Part shown: positions 55,576-64,000 of the stretch, one piece after another | Numbering within the stretch: position 1 is the first letter of the stretch | How the letters are laid out: each line of letters opens with the position of its first letter | NCBI GenBank assembly: GCA_034336665.1 | Contig: JAPFBE010000003.1 | Location: 13,680,360 to 13,744,359 of the forward strand | Direction: 5' to 3' | DNA length: 64,000 bases | From: Luscinia megarhynchos | Taxonomy: Eukaryota; Chordata; Aves; Passeriformes; Turdidae | Position numbers and translations under genes: made by a program | The notes under the pieces: generated by a model | The model's database searches: none | What the model saw: the letters and a program-made list of their open reading frames with translations, nothing else | Told to the model about the DNA's origin: nothing

Positions 55576-57743
55576 CCATGATGACATATAACTATTGAAA
55601 TGAAAATCATTCTACGTATAAATCTCTGGCTTTGAAGAAATGCATTCACATACACAAACACACATAAACGTTCTGTAATTTTTCTATCTATATAAGAGGG
55701 AAAGAAACAAGGAGAATGAGAAGTATTTTGATAAGTAGAATTAAATAATGCCTTCACCACAATCCCTAATGAGCAAAGGTAGTAACATGGTTCACCTTTT
55801 TTTATTTTTGGAGTATGCGTATTTTAGAGCTATTTACTAATAAAAAATCTATTTAATATTGCAGTTTCAGATTATTTTTTTAAAGTATGTCAAATTCTGT
55901 TTAAATTAACAGCCTCCTATTATAATGATCATGCATGCAATTCAGCACTTATATGGTTGATCTTGAACAGACCCCTTAATTTCAATGAAATAAAACGACT
56001 GATTTAAGTTTTGGGTGAATGTTGGATATTTTTCTTGTATCATCCTTTCTTACTTTTGAAACAATATAATATTTGAGGTTTTTTGTTACAGTGACAGAAG
56101 GAATGTCATATAAACACATTTTAAAAATACAGATACATTTGAGAGAAAACTTGAGTTGCTCTTGTATTTTGATAAGCAAACTAAGTTATAGTTCAAAATC
56201 TACTTTTATATATAAAGAGAACATTTAATTCCACTTAAAAATCAGTAAAATGTTGTTTTGGCACTTAAATAGCAGGCTGTCAATTCTGTTTAAGCATGTC
56301 ACTTGCTTTCTTCTGTTTTCACATAAGACCTGGCAAAAGTTAAAAGTCATATTTCTTTCAGTGCAACAGAAGGAGCTGTGTGTTAGCAAAATTTGGTTTT
56401 AGCTGCTGGAATATTTATATTTGCAGATCCGAACCGAAAGCATTTGAGCCAAACCTGTGCCGAACGTGCAAGCCTGTGCATCTGGAGCAAACACCAGGGA
56501 GCACCTGGCTCTGTCTGGCCTCCAAAGGGTCTCCCTGCCCCAAAGTCCTGCCAGGAACGCCTCTTACCCTCTTTAGCTTGGAAACACCAGAAAAGCCCCC
56601 AGGGAGCAGAGTGCCCTGTGCTAGCTGTTATTTGAAGAGAGAGGGAGAAAGCTGCAAGGAGGATGGCAAGAGCTGGAGGGCAGGGGTCTGCTCACCACTG
56701 CTGCTGGCAGGGGGTGCAGACCCCAGGGTGTGTGGGGAGCCAGGACCACCCTGTGCACCAGGGGAAGCTGTAGAGGATGGGAGAGTGCCATGGCAGGGCA
56801 GTAAAGGGATGACAGGCGTGGCTGGCAAGATGAAATTCCCCCGGTGCACGCAGCTCAAGCCTCACTAGCTGAGGAGATGGTCACATGTGGAGGTACCCTG
56901 CTAGGAAACCCAGGCTCATCTCACATATATGTTATGCCTCTTCTCAGCAGACAAAACTGAAAACTCATTTTCATCACTAAGTGAATTTTGGACAGATGCT
57001 GTGTAAAAGAAGCACTTAAAAGTGAGAGCCTCCTGCAATCACCTGTGCTAGGTTAATGGGTTACAGAACAGCCAAGTGACACACAGCAACCGTCCTGAAG
57101 ATGGAGTAAGACATAGTGGGTACATTTGGGGCAAACATGTTTTAAATCTGCCTTAAAATTCTAAGGCCACAAGCTAAAATATAATTTGCTTCTAGGAGTG
57201 CTGTCCCAGTGGAACATGGGCCAGTGGAATATGGATTTGTTTACCACACTTCAAGTTTCTCATTTTCTGGTGAGAAAGCTACAACTGCAACATCTCAGGC
57301 ATGCACTTAAATTCTCCTGTTTTAGTGATGTTTGTCACTACTCTTACTCATAATATATAGATCAACAATATGTGAAACACAATGTTCAGAAACTTGCAAG
57401 AATTCAGTTAAAGCACATCCAACCAACTATTTTTACTGATTAAAAAAATAAATTACAAGTTCGGAACTCAGCTTGGGCTTTTCACAAAGCATCCAGAATT
57501 ATTAAAATTTATTTAATTGACCTCTGGATTCTCCACCAGAGGTTTCATGACCTGAAAATTACTGGAATGACTGGTCCCCTTTCTGCACACAAGCCCCTAG
57601 GTTGTTGCCTGTTTGGGGGACATCATCTGTTTGAAGTTCACAATGTGCACCACCTGTCTCACAGACCTAAAACGAAGTCCCATCAGTTCCTGCTGACATT
57701 TCCCAGGTTTTCACTGAGCACCCAGGCCCAGTTCATAAAGTGT

Positions 57744-57798
57744 ACCACAAACATACACATACATACACACACAAACACACTTCCTACATGTATATATA
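57744..57798. repeat. CA/ACAT-rich simple repeat in the PTCHD1 intron
   Basis: Interrupted ACATACAC and ACACAAACACAC units, followed by a short TATATATA. Simple-sequence DNA. Confidence 0.85.
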
Positions 57799-58459
57799 GA
57801 GCTAGAGAAACGATTTCTTTAACCTCTGAACTTCCAGTGTACTCTCATATATGTGAAAGTTTCTCTTGAGGGACTGCACTACTTGAAGAAAATCAGGATG
57901 TGAGTGAACTCTTGCACTGCTTGGGACACCTCTGACAAAGCCCTCCACTGAGCCCTTGCATGCACCGAGTTCCCTGCAGTTAAAAGAATGCATTCAGTAA
58001 AAGTGTAACAGCTTTCTCTTACTCTTTGCATAAATGAACGCTCATTGAACACGCTGCATCACCTGTAACATACTTCTCACAAATGTATACTGAAGCACCA
58101 AAAATGAAGAGAAAATAGCTGTACAGCCCTTGGTTTCAATACTAAGATGTTCTCTGGACTGACTTCCTATGGATACAGCTCCTCTCTTCCAAAAACACTG
58201 TAAATTATCTGAGTCATCAGCAGTCTCCTGAAGCCAAGAAGCGCGGACGTGTGCAGGGACTTCACTGGGCTCTGTGGTGGTGAAGCACTTGGCCACCATG
58301 TTGGCTGTGTGTCATGTGTGCAGCTGCAAGCTCTACCTGCTGCTTTTGCACTGCTCAGGAAAGGGCTGGTGTCTAAAAGAGTCTGCCACCATTTGTTTTT
58401 CAAGTTTATTTCCTTCCCGTACAATAGTAGCTTCTCTGGGCTCCTTAAGGGGCTTGAGA

Positions 58460-59480
58460 CATGATCCTTCAGGAGGAGAGATGGAGTGAGGAAGACCAGC
58501 AGGTAAAGGAGGTGATTAATCAGCTCCACTTTGGGTGGAAAGTGCTGACTTTGGTGGGAGGACTAATTGGTACATTGAGTGAGGAGGGGTGGCCTGGGAA
58601 CCTACTTCTGCTCTTACTCCCTCTTCCACATGAGGAGCAGAAATGCCAGGTGATCTTGAAGCACTGCAGAAGCTGCATGGCAGCTTAGAGATGTCATAAA
58701 AGACTGAGGGAACGAGGACAGAAAAGGGAGAAGAAAAAAGCATGATGAGCAAAGTGACATGCCTGGGATTCTGTCTGTTCAGGGGAGATAAAACCAGATA
58801 ATTTTATTCATTTCTTAGAAGAGAGATGAAAGGAACAAACCACAAAATGCTTTAGGACTGTAACTGAGCTGTGCAGGGTTGAACTGGGAAAGCTGAGCAG
58901 ATGGAGTGACAAAAAAACAAGTGTACTTCCAGGGCACTCTTGGAGTGCTTTGGCAGTATGAAAAAAGGAAAGGATGAATGGTGGAAATCACTGGGAAATC
59001 AGAAAAAGCTGAGATACAACTGCAGGGTATAGTAGGGACCTATCTGAGAGCCAAGGAAGTTGTTGAAGAATACAGGGAAAATGGTGGGAGAATGGGCCCA
59101 GCTGTGGCTGAGAAGAGGGGAGGATGAGAGGAGAAATTTAAAGAAAACTCAAGCAAAATGGCAGAGGGGACTCACTGACAGGAATGTGAAAAACAGCAGA
59201 AAAGATGAAGGAAGCTTAGAGAGACCAAAAGCTGCTGAGAGTTGTGCAGACATTAGGTAGAAGATGCCATGGCCTGGAGCAGGAAGATGGGTGAGACCTG
59301 CTGGAGGAGGCTGCCAGATATTACAAAAGAGATGAATGAGATGGGAGAAAGGGACGTGGGGGCAGCCTGCTGAAGGAGGACATACTTGAAAAGACAGCAT
59401 GAAAAGATAGCAGAGGGACAGTTGGACAAGTAGAGTGAGAAAGCTTAGCAGGGGAACAGAAAACCAGACTCAGTAAGCTT
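58460..59480. other. Purine-rich block in the PTCHD1 intron
   Basis: For about 1 kb the plus strand is dominated by A and G, with many GAGGA, GGAGA, GAAAA and AAGATG words. Seen from the PTCHD1 transcript (minus strand) it is a long pyrimidine-rich stretch. I see no unit period, so it is not a clean tandem repeat. No coding frame with a recognisable domain is present. Confidence 0.55.
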
Positions 59481-59869
59481 CACATTTTTATTAACTGACA
59501 GCAGGAAAATCGGTGGAAAAATACTATACAAAGTCAAACACTTGGAGATGTGTGGACTGAAGGGCACTGGGGAGACCTGTGGGGGGGGCTGCTTCTTTCT
59601 CTTTGAAACTCTCTATATGTAACCAATGTTGACTCTTCAGCTTTATGGAACATGGCAAACACTTGGATGCTTGACAGGGAGGATAACGAATGCTTTTTGG
59701 GTGTATAAACTTGGCGTGAATTGCAACTCCCTACCAGCATGTTCTTCCAGAGAACTGAGCAGCAGCCAGGCCAGGTGCCTTCCTGGCACCAAGGCACAGC
59801 ACCAGTGAGCCCCATGTACTGGTGTGTGCTGGCCTGAGCAGCCTCAGGTTTCTGTGCTGGTTGTCAACT

Positions 59870-60430
59870 GCCCTGCTTGGTTTAGTTGCCTGTTGCCTTC
59901 ATGGTCTCTAATCTTCAGCAGTCCTCTAGCTTGCCCTTCCGTGCTTTTCACTCCTATCATCAAACACATTGACCTCTCCTCTTTTTCTGGTCCCTTTTTC
60001 CTTCCAACCTTCTTTCCCAGCTGTGTCTGACTTCAGATCCCAACTATGGTGCTCCAACCTTTTCAATCTGTAAAGCCCCTGTACAGATATCTCACTCACT
60101 CATCCACCAGCACAGCTCTCCCCCAGGCAAGCCCTGTGGAAGGTGTGTGTCCAACAAATTAGTGTTCCTAAGAAGTGACTGGAACTTCTCTCCATCTGTA
60201 AGTTGCCACTATGAGCCCTGGCTCCTCCAGGTACCTTCCAAAGTGCTCCACCCCTCACCTGCTCCGGTGCTTCCTCCTGCCAGGCGCAGCCCTGTAAGGG
60301 ATCCTTCTCCCCCTGACTTTCCTGCCTGGGTCCTGCCTGACATTTCCACCTGCTCCTTCCCACTCCCCCCTCCCTGGATCTCTCTGTTGACTGCTTTTCC
60401 TTTCTCTCTTCCCGGAGGGGGCACGCTGCA
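59870..60430. other. Pyrimidine-rich block in the PTCHD1 intron
   Basis: The plus strand becomes C+T rich, with CTTCCTCCTGCC, TCTCCCCCTGAC and CTCCCCCCTCC-type words, about 400 bases after the purine-rich block. It is more GC-rich than the surrounding intron. Frames of about 100 codons exist on both strands but show no domain. Confidence 0.5.
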
Positions 60431-60610
60431 GGGCAGGACGCAGTGGAGTTCGTAAGAAGGGGTTTTCATTTGTCCCCGTTTTTGCAGAGTTTCACACACA
60501 GCTGGCTGTATTTCCTTTTACAGTGTGCTACAAGCTCAAGCCACTCTCATAACTTCTACCTGGTTTTCCCCTGCCAGCACTGGAGGCTAAATATAAGCCC
60601 TGGGAGCTGG

Positions 60611-60675
60611 CCCCGCGTCCCTGCCCATATCTGGCAGCGCCCGGCGTTCCACCGCGGCCTCGCACAGCCCGTGCT
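60611..60675. promoter_or_regulatory. CpG islet within the PTCHD1 intron
   Basis: Nine CpG dinucleotides fall in 65 bases, in sequence such as CCCCGCGTCC, AGCGCCCGGCGTT and ACCGCGGCCTCG. The neighbouring kilobases have very few CpGs. It is too short for a standard CpG island. An intronic promoter or enhancer core is possible, but no initiator or first exon is evident. Confidence 0.4.
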
Positions 60676-63243
60676 TTTCACCAACTTGGCAGCTGAAGAG
60701 AGCCACTTCTCCCCGAGTAAGCTGTGCTCGTTTCTGGAGAAACAGCAAACACATTGCTAGTTTGCAGTGCAAAAGGCTATGCTGCAATTTTCTTTCAAGT
60801 GCCTAGGTTCCACTCTGCCTCTGGGAAGGGGAAAAAAAAAGTCACGCCAAAAACTTGATCAGACAGTGCTGGTTGTTGTCCAATGATTTGTTTGGTAACA
60901 CTGTGATTTTTTGAGGAAAACAGCATTTTTAGAGCTTTGGCAGTTTTTAAACAGCATTTAATGTGTAAGGGAAACTTATGATGGATATATTAGCATCTGT
61001 GCCAGACCAAACATCTGTAGTTTTTAATGAAGAAGGCAATAGGAAATCAGAATTTTAATTCTGCTTTACAGCTGACACTATAAATCAGCTATTTTAAATC
61101 AAACCTAGTTGTAGAATTAATTTTTTTGGTTCCTATGGTCAAAAATGAACAGTCTTAGTTCAGCAAAGTATTCCACAAGAACTAGACATGTCAGCAAACT
61201 TGTCCTGAAATTACTTGTTTGCACACTGATAGATGTGGATGGCAGTTTTAAAAAAACAGAGAGACATATGTTAATTCAAACTGCATCCAGACGAATGGTG
61301 GGAGCCTGCTAATTTTCTCAGGTATTAGGCTTCACTTTCAGGTTAGAAGTACCTGTGTTAACCTACAGCTGGAGAAGAACAGTTCCCAGTTTGACTTGAC
61401 AAGATATCCCAGAGAAACGAGTGGCTGCAGCCAGCCTGCCTCCTGCTGCCTCCCCGCCACAGCCCCTCAGTCCATGGCTGCACCTCCAGGCACCAAAGGG
61501 AACCTTCACTCTTTTAGTATCTGCTGGGGAAGGGGGTCTCTGGCAACATTTCTTCTGGCTTCAGTTTTTGCCATTGAGTTAGAAATCAGGGACGGCGAAA
61601 AAGAAACCTGCCCCACCATAAAAATTGTCACTGTGGTGACATACTCAGACTATGCAGAGTCATCTTTTGTAGCTGGGTTATAGTAATGTGCCTCAATTAA
61701 AAAGTAAAATAAATTAGAACAAACTAGAATAAACTACCATGATTAAAACCAAAGTATCAAGTGTTTAAACTGGCATGTCATATTTAACACGTGGAGTAAG
61801 CAAAAGCTATTCCTGCCTACACTTACACAGCCTGAGCTTAAGACTACAATTTGGTAAGTCACAGTAATTTAGTAAGTTTTTAAATTCCCTGTTGATGCAA
61901 AAGCTGAGGATTCAACATCTACAGAGGCTGGTACCCTTCACTGTAGCTTGTTTATTCTTGGAAATGGATGATGAATAAGGGATGTCAAAGAAAACAGGAT
62001 GAAAGAAAGAAGTATTACAAAGCACTTTGATCAGACTATTTTCTAGACGTACTGCCTATATTTTTAGAATGGGCTTGTGACTGGACAACCTATTCAGAAA
62101 GTAATTCTTGAAAATATGAAGAGGTTGATAATTGCAAAACATTGCTGACCAGCTAATACATCTTGGAGACAGTGATGGTCTCCAGATAAACTTACTGAGG
62201 AGAAATGGTGTGAGATAAGCAAGCTATAATTCAGCAAGGACAAGGGCAAACTTTTACGTGTTGTTTGGAATAAATGACTGTGAAAACAGGGTAGAAAACG
62301 ACATGAAGGATCTGTGAATTACCATGTATCACCAACCAAATGCCAACCATTTTATACTGCTGAGAAAAAAATGAATGACATATGGCGATGTATGAACAGC
62401 AGTGCCATATGCAAGATGTGAAAAATCATCCTCCTACTCTACGTGCTGCTGAAAGCCTCAGTCTGAATCCTGTGCCTGGATTTAGACACCACACTCCACA
62501 GAAGATGTGGAATGGTCAAAAGTAAGAAGACTACTGGAAGTCTGGTAAACATAGTCTGAGGAAAGCTGGGATGAAAAGGAAGAAGACTGGGCAAGTGAGA
62601 GTGGTAGCAAATAGGCAAAGAAAAAGAAAATAAATTATTTTCCAGATGCAGTGGATAAATAAGGAGGACAGCTAAGTTGCAAAAGGGGAACTCAGGTTAG
62701 ACATGATGCAAATGCTGTAGCGGTTGTGCAGTGAAACACAGGGGGAAGTGGTCCAAGGAGGAGACAAAGTGCATGATGAAAACTATCTGTTATGAAAGAT
62801 GTAATCTCATCCTGAGCACAATGATGTCTGGAGAGTGTCCCCCCGCCTCCGCAACACTGATGAAAAGTTAAAAATCCTCAGCTGCTATAAACCAGGGAAA
62901 CGTCATTAATGATGTATACCAGTAAAGGGGCCATGCCTGAAATGTGTCCGGTGTAATCTTTTTTTCTATCTCATTTCTGCTTTTAGCCTTGAGATTATGA
63001 GTAATAGATACAGGGCTACATCATTAGCCAGAAATCCTTTAGCTTTCTAAAGGTCAGTTAATCTATGATCTAATCTGACGGTCACTGAAATTAAGTGGAG
63101 GCAGTTCAGCGGCTTTAATGGAGGATTCTTGGTGTCTGTAGCCCTCAGTTGCCTTGACTTAAAACATCCTTTATAAGCAAAACAACATATAGGTACAAAT
63201 ACATTTCAAAACGCGTGCTGAATCTTTCCGCTGTACCTCAGGG

Positions 63244-63258
63244 AAAAAAAAAAAAAAA
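63244..63258. repeat. Poly-A run (15 A) in the PTCHD1 intron
   Basis: Homopolymer of about 15 A that ends a block with several CpGs. No retroposon signature is visible. Confidence 0.85.
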
Positions 63259-63485
63259 GGCCAACCTGCCTTTCTAGCCATCTTCCAGTTTAAAGCAGTT
63301 CTCATTAAAAACTCCAAAATTCTGTCAGTGCCTTCTGTTCACCTGTTGATATTCCCATCCCTTGGGAGATTTTATGCAGCTGAGGGAGCGGGCAAGATTT
63401 ACAGAAGTTGGCTGCTCTATTGTGTCTTGTTCTCAGAGGGAGCTGAGCTGCCCTTTTAAGAGTAGAGTACTTCAACCAAACAAGA

Positions 63486-63541
63486 CCAAAAAAAAAAAAA
63501 AAATCCAGAAAAAGAAAAAAAACCAAAAAGAAAAGAAAAGC
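63486..63541. repeat. A-rich tract with (AAAAG)-like units
   Basis: A 16 A homopolymer followed by AG/AAG-interrupted A-runs. The Lys-rich frame that spans it is a product of the base composition. Confidence 0.9.
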
Positions 63542-64000
63542 AGAGTTGACTATACAGCTTGGCACTTAAAGAGGCACTAAAATAGACATGTGAAACTTTT
63601 CATAGCTATCTGTAAGTCTTCGAGGATTTCAAGTCTCAGCATTGTCACTACTAGTAAATTAAAGATCTGAAAGGTTGTCCCAAGGAGCAGATATTTGATC
63701 CCTAAACAAAGCTAATATTTCCTATTTTTGAGTCAGTTTCCCCATGTACTTTCATGTCATATGTCTGAACTTTAGACTGCTTTTCTGCTACTCTTGAAAC
63801 ACATCTGAAAATCCCCTCCCATCTAAAGTTACACTTAATATACACTACTTAGTTTGAGGAATTGAATTTTATAATGCATGAACAGGCATAAAAACCCACT
63901 AAAGAAACCAGAGACTCGGGTCAGAAAGATACCCTTCTTTTGACTCTGACTTTCTTGTGCTGCATTTCCTCTAGATTACAATGTAGTTTAATTTTCATGG

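Noticed and set aside
56380..56868. 162-codon plus-strand frame within the PTCHD1 intron
   Set aside because: A Cys-rich appearance suggested a secreted domain, but spacing of the cysteines fits no family I know, there is no signal peptide, and the region is a GC-richer patch.
58167..58529. 120-codon minus-strand frame considered as the missing PTCHD1 exon
   Set aside because: Its sequence does not resemble the N-terminal half of PTCHD1 and it is too short for that exon.

Overview
This is a vertebrate nuclear window, most probably from a bird. The evidence is a low gene density, an AT-leaning base composition, introns bounded by GT/AG-type signals, and at least six short fragments that look like the 3' end of the avian/reptilian CR1 LINE (ending in ATTCTATG-like octamers next to an 'aaggtc..ttccaacc'-like core). 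Nothing resembles a bacterial operon, prophage, CRISPR array or integrated virus. I cannot name the species from the sequence alone.

The only protein-coding sequence I can support is one large exon on the minus strand, 45841-47495. It is the last coding exon of PTCHD1 (patched domain containing 1). It encodes the C-terminal ~551 residues: the second half of the sterol-sensing-like membrane block, the second extracellular loop, the last group of membrane helices, a polybasic juxtamembrane stretch and the C-terminal PDZ ligand ITTV. A clear splice acceptor (TAG at 47498-47496 on the minus strand) begins it. The upstream coding exons are not in the window, so 47496-64000 reads as intron 2 of PTCHD1. 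Everything below 45841 is PTCHD1 3' UTR of unknown length followed by a large gene-poor 3' flank.

Layout: 1-9600 is non-coding flank with one CR1 tail and a ~200 bp terminal-inverted-repeat element (about 3488-3688). Two minisatellites follow: a ~13 bp unit array containing a 99 bp higher-order duplication (9604-9970) and a ~10 bp unit array (about 11231-11661) that lies directly beside a short CpG-bearing GC-rich patch. 11700-45600 is gene-poor flank with four CR1 tails, simple repeats, some GC-rich patches with chance reading frames, and an isolated GC-box/G-rich motif at 44427-44450. The PTCHD1 terminal exon follows, then an intron with one CR1 tail, candidate conserved non-coding blocks, a marked purine-to-pyrimidine strand switch (about 58460-60430) and a 65 bp CpG islet (60611-60675).

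I looked for a new biological system and did not find one. The best leads are the inverted-repeat element, the two minisatellites and the regulatory-looking islets around PTCHD1.
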